NCBI GenBank assembly: GCA_963931925.1 | Contig: OZ007570.1 | Coordinates: 41,003,687 to 41,067,686 of the forward strand | Length of the DNA stretch: 64,000 nt | Direction: 5' to 3' | Source of the DNA: Onchidella celtica | Lineage: Eukaryota > Mollusca > Gastropoda > Systellommatophora > Onchidiidae | Made by a program: the position numbers and the translations under genes | In this document: positions 10,664 through 23,900 of the stretch, in pieces | Layout of the letters: each line of letters begins with the position of its first letter | How positions within the stretch are numbered: position 1 is the stretch's first letter | The notes under the pieces: model-generated | Database searches by the model: none | What the model saw: only the letters and a program-made list of their open reading frames with translations | What the model was told of the DNA's origin: nothing

Positions 10664-12262
10664 TATAATGTGTGTGACCTCTTCAACGGTTAGGCTCGAA
10701 GTGACTGGTAGGGACCGGCGCGTATCTCATCTCATAATAATTAATATGTTGCCACGGGAGTGCCTGAATGCATCAGAGTTAAAATGTGTTCAGTGTTCAT
10801 CCTCGTTGTCAACATGACTGGGGTGAATCTAAAACGATTTCCTTGTCCGGTAAAAGCTGGTTTCAAAAGTTCTCTTATATCTGAATTGAAATGTCACTGG
10901 GGGATGTTTCCCTTATTGTTGAAGAACGTTTCCCTTTATTTGTTATTCATTAAAAGAAAAACGGTTTTGTTGTCATATTTATCATTGTGGCTGCTTGAAC
11001 AAAATGTAATGTCTTCAGCTATAAAACAGTCTTCTTTGTGATAGCATAGGATACATCATCTGGCGACTGGAATCAATTCTTTCTGATACCGTGGCTGGAG
11101 TCAGTACACTTAAAATACCACGTGATAGGATCTGGTGCCTGGTAGCAATTCTTTTCGAGGACGCATGATTGGATCACTTAACAACTGGGATCAATTAGCT
11201 CTGATCTCATATGATAGGATCAACTGACGAATGGTATACATCTAATCTTCTCTGATGCTGGTTGATGGTACTAACCCCATGTATCAGCTGCATCAAGCTG
11301 ATGGCGCACCATCATGATTCTTCTAGTACGTGCTGGTATCGCTCTCGGATGATTGGTATATGTATGTATCTGCTGATACCAGCACACTGAGATGTAGAAA
11401 TGATTCTGAAACTGCCTTTTATATTAGGCCTACTGATGCCATGAATAATTGGGACCTTTCTCTGCTTTATTGTAATCTGACAGAGATGCACATGATGCCT
11501 AGTTTTTGTTGTTGTTTTTTTTAGGTTCAGGGAGGGGGGAGCAAAGGGTGACGGCTAAGTATCCAGTTTGGAATAAGTACATGTATCGTAATACTGGTAT
11601 CATCTTTTCAGGTATCATAGGTATTGAAAGTATCCATGATTCTTGCCCGCCTCTACCTTTAATTTAGTATTCCACCTCTGTCACCCCTCTTTCATGTCTA
11701 TTCTTACGTTATTATTGCGTTCAATTAAATGCCCTTTACTTGATGGTACGTTACTTGATACAGTGTAAAATTCAGCTGTGACAAATGTAACCATTGCGGT
11801 TCTACCGTTAGATTAGACCGTTTGTGAAATGTATATATATAGGCTATTATATATATATGTTGGCTGAAATCCCGTGAATTCCATATAAAATGAAACTGAC
11901 TTTCGGAAAGTTACGAAACAAATAAACAAATAAATAAACGAAGTGTTTATCCGTCGATACTGACGGATAAAATTTTCCCTAGGATTTTTTTTATCCGTCA
12001 ACATAATTTCTGTATTTGCGAGTCATCTCCCCTGATTTGAACCCTTTCTCCGTGTTCCTCCCTTGTTCCGTACGAGCGTACATCCCGACGCGATCAGCGT
12101 TCATATTGGGCGAGTGTTGAAAACTACATGTATATTGAAATTGGAGAGACTTGGAATTTTATTGATTTAATGGATACACGAAGGTTCAGGTCTAATCCGT
12201 TGATATGGGTTTCTTGGTTTGGTCATACTTATTTAGTAAGACTTTTCTCACAAGTAGTCAGG

Positions 12263-12331
12263 TTCTCAATAGCGTAGTTGTTAGCATCTCTGCCTGTCAG
12301 TCAAATGGCAGTGGTTCAATTCTCAGCACGG
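12263..12331 (+). repeat. tRNA-Asp(GTC)-like sequence in the right arm
   Basis: Reads TTCTCAATAGCGTAGTTGTT then AGCATCTCTGCCTGTCAGTC and a B-box GGTTCAATTCTC. It aligns in order with tRNA-Asp (A box, CCTGTCA anticodon loop with GTC, T arm), but stem pairing is imperfect. Confidence 0.6.
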
Positions 12332-12440
12332 CAACTTTTTTGTTTTTTTTTGGTCACAAGTCTTTTTATAAGGCATCAATTTTATTTTTTTTTAATCCAA
12401 GAACAATGACGGAAGAAATTCAGTTGTTGTTTTTTTTTGT

Positions 12441-12488
12441 ATCTACCTGCCAATCGGGGGTACAGTGGTTCGATTCTCAGCGGGGTAG
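12441..12488 (+). repeat. tRNA 3'-half-like segment in the right arm
   Basis: B-box-like GTGGTTCGATTCTCAGCGGG following ACCTGCC; the counterpart of 7338-7385. Confidence 0.5.
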
Positions 12489-12745
12489 GTATTTTGTTTT
12501 CTTTTCTTATAGAAGTCTTTTTATCAGTAATTAATGTCTTTGGTAATTTTTTTTAATCCAATAACATTAGGAATAAATCCAGTTTGCATGTTTGTTTGTT
12601 GTTGTTGTTGTTTGTCATTCGTCAATAGTGCCGATGGTGTTGCCGTATAAACCTGGGCAGTATCCGTCGATAATGTTGATGGATAAACCTGGGCAGTATC
12701 TGTCGATAATGTTGTCGGATAAACCTAGGCAGTATCCGTCGATAA

Positions 12746-14440
12746 TCCGCCTGGCCATAAATAAAACATTGAATTATAAATAAATGAAATATTCTTCAGA
12801 TTAATATTATTTAGGCTCCCGGTGATAAATACAACATGTACAAATTGTAATGGATTTTTAAAACATACGACCCGTAGCGGACCGACAATTTTTGGACGAT
12901 GCTTGAACTGCTGTTGGGGGGCTTCGCAACCAGCAACAAAAAGGCACATCCAAAATTCACTCATTTAGAACAAAAAAATTCTTCGGGGCCCCTCCGGGAT
13001 TAGGGGCCCTGAAGCTTCAGCTTCATCGTGAATTGTGCACAGTCGTCAGCATAATACCCTGCCAGCATCCCTGCGCCAGTTCGACGTAGATTTGTATAAG
13101 ATTTCCATGGGTTGAGTAGGATTGCCAGAGTGGCGGATTCCCTGCATCAGACCGGAGTCGGCGAGATGCCGTAAGGAGCGGATGTACATAGGGACGATAT
13201 GCCATTCCTTCGTGCAAACTTATCGTCAACCCTACGCGTCGATTTCCACAATGACGTTGCTGGCTGGGTAAGACAGAGAAAATGGGGGCCGGGGGGGGGG
13301 GGGGGACGTATACTTGGAGGCCGAAAAAAATGTAAAGATTCTGAAAATGATGAGTCTTGTGCGCCAGTGTCAGTGTTTACGTGGTGCATGTGTGCGTTCG
13401 GCCTGGTGGATTGTTTATATTGGGCAGTTGGTCGATAGGTCAACGGGTGGGAGGTCACTGATTGAAGGATCGCTGTCAGTGGGCAAATCTCTCCAACTCC
13501 AAGTAGCCCGCTAGGTCAGTAAGTGGGTCAGTCGATAGGTCCATTTGCCGCTGTCAGTTTGCACTATGCAAGTTATGTCTTTAAAATACGGCATGCAGTT
13601 GTAATGGGCCGCAATACGGTACACTATTACAGGTTTTGGTAGCTTGGCGGCCTTCAAAATATTTTGCTCTTTGTCTCTCTTGCAATTTTTTTTTTTTTTT
13701 TTTTAACACTTCAACATCCTGTCATCATAATAACATGTATAATGGTCTTTTAGGCTCCAACTCATGTAATTTCTGAATAGAAAGCAGACACACAGACAAT
13801 TTGCATGTATTGTATTATGCTGTTGGAGCCTACATGTCCTGCTTAATCCCGCAGTTGCCCAGTGCACATACAAAATATTTTTGTCATGTAAAATGTGTAA
13901 ATTTGTACAAATTTGTTTTCCCAACTTATTTTTTAAAAAAGATTTATGTCTTTATTTGGCAACTTTTAGCTGTGACCTCTGTGTAAGCTGATTGGGTCAC
14001 GCTATAATTCCAGTACTGAAGTAATCGCACTTAATACAATATTCTCATGGTGACATCTTTGTATACTAGTTACTTCAGTACATGTGAGCACTCATGCAGA
14101 AATATACATGTATGTACTCAAGTAGTATCTAAGGTCTGCTGTGCAAACTGCCATGAAACATTGACTTAAAGAATTTGTTAATCAATTATTGCCGCCGAGT
14201 TTTTCCATTTAAAACCTTCTAATCTCATTCATTTGAACAATGACATCATGTGTGTGCTACTGTGTGCTTGTCGGTATGTTGGATGCTGAGCATTGTCAAC
14301 TACAAACAGGGGAAACCTGATTTCACATCAGAGTAACTTGTATTATACATGACAAGTATTATAGGTATTACCAAGAGCATTTGGTCACCCATACATCACC
14401 CTTGTCATGATTCGGATGTTGTTAAAACTCACGCAGAGAG
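12746..14440. other. Intergenic or intronic sequence
   Basis: No supported gene. Poly-G run at about 13290-13302 and poly-T run at 13687-13704. The 100-aa frames near 13147-13514 overlap each other on both strands and look like chance. Confidence 0.4.
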
Positions 14441-15651
14441 TGAGTTGTTGTTGTTTTACCAGGGCCATGAGAAATTGGCTGGTGGCCTTGAACGGCCCTC
14501 GCGAATTATAGTTGGTGAGTAAATAAATGTAAAATTAAACTGTTAGATTCACGCTTGTCGGTTTTAATGTTCGTGATTAATAAGTAATGGAGTAGGGGTG
14601 AAACAAGGTGGGGATAGTTGACATTGTTAAGTATGACTAGACAAGTTTTTGCACGTTAACTGGCTGGTAGAATAGTGCAGACGTATTACTACAATTAAAA
14701 TGGTGGGAGGTTTCGGCCAATGAGATAGCTGAACTAATTGGGCCAGCGGACTAGCACTGCTGGGTAGTTAGATAGTATAAAACATCGTGTAACGTTCAGA
14801 TTTATTGAATACAGACGAGCAGAAGCATCGTGTTGTGAAGTATCTCCGGTTGGACAGTACCTGAACTGTGTGGTTTGAAGACTAGAAGTCTTTGCTAACG
14901 GACTGACTGAGCTCTAGAAAGAAAGGTCTGAGTGGGCTGACCTTTGAAAGCCCACGCTGCGCTATTTTGATGTTCGCGCCTACCAGTAGGCGTGACCAAT
15001 GGTAATATATCTTATTTGTTCAAGCATAATAGAAGATCAGAGATAGAGAGAGAACCACAGCCTCATAGGAAGTCTAAGGAAACCCCAGCTGGCACTCGAC
15101 GACGAGTGGCCTGTGTTATAGAATTATTTCCATAGTATGATTGAAGTAATATGGCACATTGTTGATGAATTGAATAATGATTGTGCATATATATAATTAT
15201 AAATAGTTTTTTTGCAACTGCGTAATTACCTACAAGCCGAAGTGTGCTTCTGTAGGCTTGGAACGTACTGGGCTCTCCTAACATTCAAGCCCATATGATT
15301 TAGGGAGAGTTTGCCTGGCGGCTGGCCAGTGGCGACTCAACTGTCACTTTAAATTGATATCTAGTTTCGTATAATATACTTATTTGCTATTGATTGCAGT
15401 ACATCCAATAAGGAACCATAATTACATGAATATCATAGACTAAGTTAGTAATTAGAATTTATTGCTTTGAATATACCTCTATTGTCTTTTGTTTTGTTTA
15501 TTAATATTTATGTAAAACATGGCCTGACCGGCCTGACATATATAGATACTCTAGTTGTTTGATACTTTTCTTGTGTGGTTGTGTCCGAGTGTGAGTTAGC
15601 TGCCTCTCGTGCAGTCGAATGCTCCCCAAGACCCTAACTCTGCTCGTGACA
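14441..15651 (+). mobile_element. Solo LTR-like repeat, copy 1
   Basis: 1211-bp sequence starting TGAGTTGTTG and ending CTCGTGACA; the same sequence recurs at 39212-41359 with about 98% agreement by eye, apart from an insertion there. It has a TATAAAA box (14776-14782) followed by a plausible start region, as in retroviral-type LTRs. There is no flanking internal gag/pol region or primer-binding site and no short target duplication here. Other possibilities are a Penelope-like or unclassified repeat. Confidence 0.55.
14776..14782 (+). promoter_or_regulatory. TATA box inside LTR-like copy 1
   Basis: TATAAAA, about 335 bp into the element and conserved at 39547-39553 in copy 2. It supports an LTR-type promoter. 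Confidence 0.45.
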
Positions 15652-18069
15652 ACCCTATTCATTATATAATTACAAACAACAAAAAAAGACATTTCAACAT
15701 GTATGTACATGAATTTATTGGTACACTTACAAGTTATAGATCGTATATCCTTTCATAAACAACTTTTATAACAAATTAACATAATAATATCGAATTTGCT
15801 TCTCAAAGAGAAACTGAAATTCTCAGGAAATCTCTAGGTTGAATATTCAAATTTAAATAATTTCAGTGGCTGTAGATTTTCCATTCCTCTCAATGTGTTA
15901 CATGTAGAGTACAGCACTTGTTTTCCATTATTTTTTCATTGACTGCCAAATATGTAGAGTATGCCAACTGTCTAGCCAAACAAATGATTTGGTTATGAGA
16001 AGACTTAACAGAACAGCTGATGACAACAGCATACAAGCTATTGTTGCAAGCTTGATGTTAAATACTGCAAAAAATCCCATGTTTTATTATTCAAAATCAG
16101 TGTTTTCATCACATCAGTTGCTCATAAAACAAATTTGAAATGTCAATACACCTGTGTGTCTAATGTTTTTGACTGACTTATCTGCCTCCCGGCACATCCA
16201 CAACTATGCATATTGATCATGCTGATATTACACGATCTTCAATGTTAATGTCTTCTTGATAAATTTAGTTAAGCAAATTGATGAACAGGTGATAACCATG
16301 ACTAATCATTAAATAAATTTTTTTGTAAATTCTATCTACAAGTAAACTGTTTAAACCCTTCCCTGCTTTGCCTGGAACTGTTCTGGGCTGTCTAATCTCA
16401 CCATATAAGTTCTGGGCCTAGTTCTGAGAAAACAATTCCCAAATTATGATTGTTTGTATTTCCTAGTTAGTTCCCCTACTTATCTGAGTCATTTGCGTGT
16501 ATTTTGAAAGCATGGGATTTGTGGTGTGAAATTTTTTAGATTGGCTTGTAATGTTTTGACACCTCACCTCCCAACATATGAGTGGAAATCTGTGTGGCAG
16601 GCAAGGGCTGATTAATACATAAAAAATACAAATACAAAATGGCTGCAATTCTCATATATATACTTGCCGGAAACTGAATTCTCTCTCTATACCGGTATAT
16701 AATAATATGTATAATAATACTAGCCATACCAAAAAACAAAACAAACAAAATAATCTCCCATTTTTCTGAATTCCCTTTTGCAGCCATCTCTGCACTTACA
16801 AGAACCAAACTTTGGGTACCGGATCCTTCAATTTGCAGTAGTACTCTTTGAACATTTCATTGATATACTATACATGTAGTTGGTCAGGTAGTACTTTTTA
16901 AAATTGACTGCATTCACAATTTTTGAGTCAAGCATTCACTTTTACATCTGGCACTGACCTTTATCAGTGCTGAATTTGTCTTTTAAGGCCCAGCTTGACT
17001 CAAACGATAATTAATACAATTCGGCTGTTACATTTCATACATTAACTAGTGGCTGTTTACAATGAAAAACAAAACACATCAGTTTATCATTTACTTCTTT
17101 TTTCTCTCTCTGAAACCCCTGGCTTTGAAAGTTCCCTGTTCCAACCTGAAATGATGTTGACAGTGGCAAAGAATCTGGACACCACATCTGGGATTCATTA
17201 TATGAATTGATTGGTGCATACAATTGCACGTTGTATGCTGAACCATTAACCCTTTGAACACTACTGCCCTGTACACTGGTCAAATTCTACGGCAATATAT
17301 ATACACTATTGACCTGTACAGCGGTCAGAAGGGTGACACCGCATATTTGTGCTCTTATGTCATCAAAAGTTGCGTTTGGCCGCCATTTTCATTCCCAGTT
17401 GTAAACAAAGAGAAACTAGAAGCCGGCGCGTAGTTTGGAGATGTTTTTTGTGAAAATTTTCGTGATGAATGCACAGAATGCAAAGTTTTTTTATGTATCA
17501 AACGGGGCTCAACGTGCTGGACCGACTGGCATACCAAGGCCCAATACTGGAGATAAAAGATAAGAAAAACATTCTATAATACTCACATTTGCTCCCTATC
17601 CATCAATGTTGTGTTTGTTGTGTGTTTCCATCATTATATTACTATCTATGAAAATGGCAATTTTGGGCTGGGGGACCAGGGACAGGGGTTCATATCTCAT
17701 CTTTCTAACTGGCTGAAGTTTGAGATGGATCCCTTTCAGCTATCACCACACATTTACCAGTTATAGAACTCACTTTTTTAAAACTGATTCCCATTGATCT
17801 GAAATTGTCGCTTGCATATTATGAATATTACTATTATTATTATTATCATGCACAGAATGCGACAATTACAAGTAAAAATACTTTTCCCAAATCAGTTCAA
17901 AATGTGATTCATTAAATTGCAAACACCTGGCCACAATCACAATACCTGCTTAAAAATATCAATGAAACTGACACTAGTGACAGAAAATATTTGAATGTCA
18001 CAAACTTCCTTAAGAAAATATACAGGGTATATATTATGTGCTTCCATTAGAAATCACATCAAAGCACAT
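15652..18069. other. Intergenic or intronic sequence
   Basis: No exon found. 17247-17345 begins TTAACCCTTTGAACACTAC, which resembles a TTAA-type element end, but no partner end was seen. Confidence 0.35.
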
Positions 18070-18716
18070 ATATGCGAGCGGGCCTCATTAACCTCAACGG
18101 AAGTCGCATTTTTTCATTTTGAGTTATGAATATCACCAATAAAATATGAAATATCTTCAATTTGGTGTAAAAATGATTGCAATGCTCCTTTTTATCGCAA
18201 AGTTAGGGCTTTTTCAAGACACCTACCCCCTGGTAAAAAATGGAAGCAACTTCTGAGAAAATCGCCATTAAAGGTGGAGGAGTGATTTTCGCTCTCGGCG
18301 AGATAGGTGGCCTTATTGTCTCCTAGCATCGGGTACTTGTAATTAATCTACAGCTTTGAAGTTTTGCATGCTTATGCCAATATAAATGATACACATGGTG
18401 TGAAAATTTTGTGCCAGTAAGTTTATTAATTTTGAAGTTCTTGGGAATTCAATCAACCCCATTACTCAAGTGATAGTCGATGTCAAAGGCAAAACTAAAG
18501 GCATTAAAGGCAATATTTATCATATTAAACTGACTGCGTGTAATGAGGCTGAGTTGAGACACAATATTTTCATAGAATGTAGAAAAATAGTTGAACTTCA
18601 AGTATCGACCAAAAATATAAAAATCGTCAAAAAATTGGATATTTGTGTTTCATCACGATTTTCTCTGTTTAATCCAGTGCAACTTCCATTGAGGTTAGTG
18701 GGGCTCGCCCACATAC
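18070..18716. mobile_element. TIR element, unclassified
   Basis: About 647 bp. The left end (18071-18108) contains GGGCCTCATTAACCTCAACG then GAAGTCGCA. The right end, on the other strand (18715-18678), contains GGGCGAGCCCCACTAACCTC then AATGGAAGTTGCA. The ends are about 37 bp long with a few mismatches. No clear target duplication and no transposase. Confidence 0.6.
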
Positions 18717-18729
18717 ACGAAAAATAAAT

Positions 18730-20928
18730 CAATATCTCTGAATTAGAAAACTTTTTGTTTAGTTAGGCACTACCAGACCAATGCCAACAGCTGTTGACAT
18801 CAGAGAAACACTAAAATTGCAACATATTTGTATTAATGAGCAATTAATAAAAGCATATGAGTTTTATGGCAAAGCTTCCATTATCTGTAAAATAACATAT
18901 ATAAACATTATATACAAGAAAGTGTGATATACTGGCTTCTTTCTCATTTAAACCAATTCTTTATCAATGCTGTAGTACATAAATTACCCAATCCCACTCC
19001 ATAAGTGAGAATTAGCACGCATGTGCAAAACTCTGTCATTGTGTTTAACACGAACATGAGAATAAAACAACTGTACTTGCAGAGAAAATAATAAAAAGCA
19101 AATTCAAGATTGTTCTTCAAAAGAGTTCTATTGCACTAGTTAAGCAAAGAAAACAAAGTATCTTAAGTGCCAATGTTCTTCCTTTTCATCCACCAAAGCA
19201 GGAAAAAGCTGCATTGTCCATTAAAATCTGATTACTCTGTGAAATTGCTCAAGTTTCCGCATGACCTTCCATTTCCATAATGAGATATAAATTCACAATC
19301 TTGTGACTGGCATATAAAAAAAAAAAAGTCAAGTTACCTTGATTTCAATCAAACCAATACTGAATGGGAAAAGTGAGTAAGCTGCTAAAGTACAATGCGC
19401 CATCAGTTTCACTTGAGCATGATATGCAGTAAAACAACAATCCATGATAATTGTTTTGTCACGGCCTTTTCTTCTTTGAGTAAAAAAAAAAACATTCTGA
19501 AAAGAGCATTACTGTGCCCTGCTTCTAGTACAGCGCTCACCACTTAGCTCCACCTCTGACAGCACGACACTCCGTCTACCTCAACCAAATCATTCGGTCC
19601 TGGCTGTTTCTCTTTTTCTCAATAATAAAAACCCTGTTCTGACTACTAACTATCCATTAAATCAACATACTGCTTTGCTCAATATTACACATCTAATAAA
19701 GCTAGTATTCAACCTCCTTCCGTACCACACAACACAAATATTAGACGCACTACACTTCTCATTATAAAGAAGGCTCAGGGTGGGTGAGAGTGTGAACATG
19801 GGTGGGTGTAGTCAATCCTGCCTAATCAGAACCATGCTGCATGGTCTAAGCCATACCCAATAGCATGATAACTGAATCCTGCGTCAAATACCAAGAGTGG
19901 AACCTGTTCCTTTTTAACACCACTGACTATCAGACACCATCTGTCATGCACACATGACAAAATGATAACATTTTGGCTTAGTGCTTCATATTTTTTTTCT
20001 TTAGGAAGGTCCCAGAAAAATCCAAAAAAAATATTTGATTTCCACTGGACTAATACTGAATGGGAGAAGTGCGCGAGCTGCTACAATACAGTGCGCCCAT
20101 CAGTTTGGCTTAAAAAAAAGCATGGTGAATCAGCAAAATCTGCGACAATTTTTTTTCTCCATCTTTTTTTCCTGTCCTAACGGGAAAAAAAAACCACTTC
20201 TGAAAATGGCATCACTGTGCCCTACTTCTGATGGAAACTTTAACACATGTTTACCAATCCTGTCAACTTATTCCTGTGATACAATTACAAAACGAGTTTG
20301 AATGTTATGATAAAAGTTAATGCCTTGACAATTCTGCTGTATTCATAATGCTTAACTGGAATTAAAATATAGGCAAACAAGCCCTTTCTGAAATGCTAAC
20401 CACAAGAGCCCTGATATGGGAATATCATTTCTATGTCAGTACAGCTGCTCATGTGCACAGAAACAAATATTAATTCTCAAGGAGTTTATAGTTTATATGG
20501 CTAGAAATCAATACAAAAAGAAGTCCATGCTGACTCCATGGAAACAGGTATAAATGCCTATCCAAACAATAATGTACTTTTAATTTCCAAAAGATGGACA
20601 TGTACATCTATAAATAAAACATGAGTTGACATCTACTGAAAATAAACAACATCACCTAGGAATCTGAAGTGCACTAAAGTGAAATCTGTAATATCATGAG
20701 TATAAAGCAGGATGTCTCTCAACAAAAACCATGCACTCTTGCAAAAAGAAAAAAAAAAAAGAAGAGAGATTCACATTTTTTTTCAAAATTATGTATCTCT
20801 ATAAACACAGGTAAAATTTAATATAATCTGTCAAAAATGACAGTGTCTTGTCCACAATAAGTTTCTCCAAAAACTGAAACATATTTTGCTTGTTGCATTG
20901 AAATCACAGCCATGCTTTATCCTGGAGG
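18730..20928. other. Downstream of MPC2; local imperfect duplication
   Basis: 19349-19530 resembles 20039-20229: both contain AATACTGAATGGGA, GTGCGC-like and CATCAGTTT blocks, a poly-A tract, TTCTGAAAA and CACTGTGCCCTACTTCT-type blocks. No exon recognised. The MPC2 3' UTR is expected just left of 20929. Confidence 0.45.
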
Positions 20929-20977
20929 TTATGATGCTTCAGATTCTTTCAATGCTTGTCCACGCGTGTATCGGTAG
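20929..20977 (-). CDS. MPC2: MPC2 last exon with stop codon
   Basis: Encodes (H)YRYTRGQALKESEAS then TAA. The polar, charged C-terminal tail is typical of MPC2 (human RIWRYNQELKAKAHK). Acceptor tacag. Confidence 0.92.
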
Positions 20978-23900
20978 CTGTAAATTGAAAGAGAAAGCAT
21001 AAGTTCTGTTCTTCAATTCAATATAAAGCAAACACAGGTGCCACCCAGGAATTATGAAAAAGGAGGAATTTTTTTTCGACTCGCTGGGGGGAGGGATTGG
21101 GGGAGAATTTTGGAGTTAGAATTTTTTTTAAAAATCAAGCATAAATAACACAATTTGGCGGTACCTAAAGTGCTATTTTATTAATGTAGCGGCGCAGCCA
21201 GTGCATAGCGGCTGATAGCGGCGAAAGTTGGAAAAAATTCAAATAGCGGAAAACCGCTACATAGCGGAAAAGTGGCACCTTGTGAATTATTTATTGCCAG
21301 TATAATTTTCTTATCACTCTCACTTGTTCAGTGAGTCAGTATGAATGATTTCGCAATTTCATGTTACCATATACAAGAAATGACAATAAATATTCTTAAC
21401 ACTTTCAGCCCGCATCGCACATTGGTGTGCGATCAATAAATGTTCCCACTCGACGCATCGCACACCCTTGTGCGGATATGTTTTGTTTGTCAAATCCACT
21501 TGAAAATAAGGTCACAATGATTGTTTAGAAAATGTCTACAAAACCCTACATACTCAGGGAAAAGGGCACGATTTCTTGTTGCGTACTGTGGGAACAATCC
21601 ATAATTATTCTGAAATCACGGGCTGAAAGTGTTAACATACTGCTCGGTAAAAATATGTGCACTAAAATTATTACTTTTCACACATGGAAATTTATATTTT
21701 CTATTGCAAGACAAGATGCATCTCAATCTGATGGTGAATCGAAAAGAGCATGGACAATGGCTTATAACTGTCAAGAGCTGTTGTCGCCTTTTACAATACC
21801 ATCCCTGTACAAGTAACAACAAACATGGATACTATACTTAGATATTCATATTTTCACCAAAAAGCCTGTGGTTGTCCATTTAGAATCTTACAAACATCTG
21901 CGGTAGACTTGATTGCAGTAAATCCAAAGTGCATTTCTTACCCTTTTTATTGACACTCATGTAACTAAAAAAAAGGTGATCAGAGTACAAATAAAATTGC
22001 TGGTATTTTTACAGTACCAATCCAACTTCGAGCAGCAATACAGGAAGAAAGTCATGCAAACTAGTGGTATATTGTTTGTATAATGCATCATGTTTTGCAA
22101 TACTAAAAGATGTTTTTTTTTTTTGAAATCTTCAAAAGCTTGAATGAGAACCAAAAAAGGATGGAAAAAGATACACCTTCAATCTTGCTTTTGTGTCAAA
22201 GCAAAGTTCATTGCAGGCACAGCGAAATTTTAGTGCAATATGTCCATGATAAGGGCCAGATCCAAGGAAATGGAAGGTTCCATTGTTGTAATTTGGAGTT
22301 AAAAACTGCTGAACACAAATGATGATTTCCAGCCAACAACATTACAATGTAATTGATAATTTAAGATGGTACTTACTGAATGGCTCTTGCCAACTGAACA
22401 TAGCCTGTTAGTCCAACAAAAACATTCACAGTGAAGAGGCTAATATTCCTGGGGATGATCACCAGAGAATACCTTGCCCAGATACTTCCTGAAATAAAAT
22501 TTGGTTATCTCCCATCATTTTAATGCATAAATGACATTCAATTAATTGTTACTAAATTGTGAGAAGAATGGATCCCCCCATTTCAAAAACAATAATTCTT
22601 GCTCTGTTCACAATCTGATTTGGCATTTTCCCATTTGCTTTTGGTCATTTTGTGGCTGGATTTAATTTATGTGCCCCTCAGTATTTGTATAAATACCCCA
22701 TGAATTTTTCCAATGGCATCTTCTCTTGTTCCTATGCTGACATAAAGCTTTGAAAAAAGGTGAGTGACACCACAGTGGAACTTGGTTATAATGAGATTCT
22801 GTGTTGTACCAAAAATGTGTCGCTATAACCTATACCTGAGGTCTCACTGTTCCAGGAAAGAGGACAAACAGCAAGGCAAGAGATAAAAATCCCCCTATTT
22901 TTATGGCTGCTTCCCTTGTTAACATCCTTTACATCAGTATAATAACAAATTGACTGCAGATCTCAGCCATCGTATCGGTACTGTTTTTAATTTATCTATT
23001 TTTGCTGATGGTAGCTGCTCTATGTTTCCACTGAATTACGAGACGAGATCAGAGTCAGATGTTAGAACAGAGCAATGCGTTTGTTTCCAGTGGTTTCCTG
23101 TGTTGTATCATTCAATCAATGTGAACTGAGCCGCCACATGATAGCAATACAGGGAGTGTAGGCATGCGGTCACTAAGCCCAGTGTAAACAAAGAGCAAAC
23201 GGTGTGGTGAGATTAGCGACGATCAGTGACGTGCTACATGTAAAAATTATCGCACACAGTGACGAGACAGTGTGTATGTCTGACAAAGCTACATGGTTTT
23301 AGCCTACATGGGATGCCCCATTTGCCTCGCTGAGTGACGAGTCGTTACTTTAAACTGACTGCGTGTAATGTACTGTCATAGCAATGGTCAGTAGAGAGAG
23401 AAAGCATACTAGGCCTAAGCGAGAAATGGCCAGGTGGGGCCACAACTTGCAAGGCGGGCAAGGTGGGCGTGTAGTAATAAACAAAGAACAATACATGTGC
23501 ATTATGTCCAACTCCTATTTGCTGTATTGTGGCCGCCCCCGCAATTTGCCATAGCACTCAAATTCAAAATTACACCTTGTAATTCTCCCGCTATAACAGA
23601 TGTTTTGTAATTGATTACTGACTGCCGTTATTCTGGTATTTTATTATAGCCCATATAGCACCAAAAACGGGGATTTAAAATGTTTCCTGTCAGCGAGGTC
23701 TCATACAAGCAGTGTCGTTAAACATGATGGTCCACTGTATTTTACTTTGGTGAAATATTCACCCAGTGATGCCAGTTGGTAAGGTTTTTCCAGAGGATAT
23801 AGACTGGCGCATCTCAATTTTGTTTACAAGTCAGAGAGAGGCTTTACTTCAAGAAGAACATGAATAGACAAAGCAATTTTGCCATTTTTTGGCCTATGTC

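Larger units (their letters stand above)
6926..12745. mobile_element. Long inverted-repeat (foldback-like) structure with tRNA-Asp-like arms
   Basis: A left arm (about 6926-7884) reappears as its reverse complement at about 11941-12745. Both arms are made of short direct/inverted units of TATCCGTC...GACGGATA type, e.g. repeated at 6926, 6961, 7000 and mirrored at 12640-12745. The arms also contain matching poly-T/A tracts and a tRNA-Asp-like sequence. The 4 kb between the arms holds a LINE tail, TCTAGA repeats, a SINE, another LINE tail and a MITE. No transposase was seen. It may be one foldback element with later insertions, or two element copies in opposite orientation. Confidence 0.6.

Noticed and set aside
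12263..12331. Functional tRNA-Asp gene
   Set aside because: Several stem mismatches and presence as a paired repeat in the arms of a mobile structure; best seen as tRNA-derived repeat.
12205..12534. 109-aa frame
   Set aside because: Crosses the tRNA-like modules and poly-T tracts of the foldback arm.
15063..15284. 73-aa frame repeated at 39832-40047
   Set aside because: It is repeated only because the LTR-like element is repeated; no gag or pol similarity.
17035..17283. 82-aa minus-strand frame
   Set aside because: No recognisable motif; overlaps a second frame on the same strand and an orphan TTAACCC sequence.
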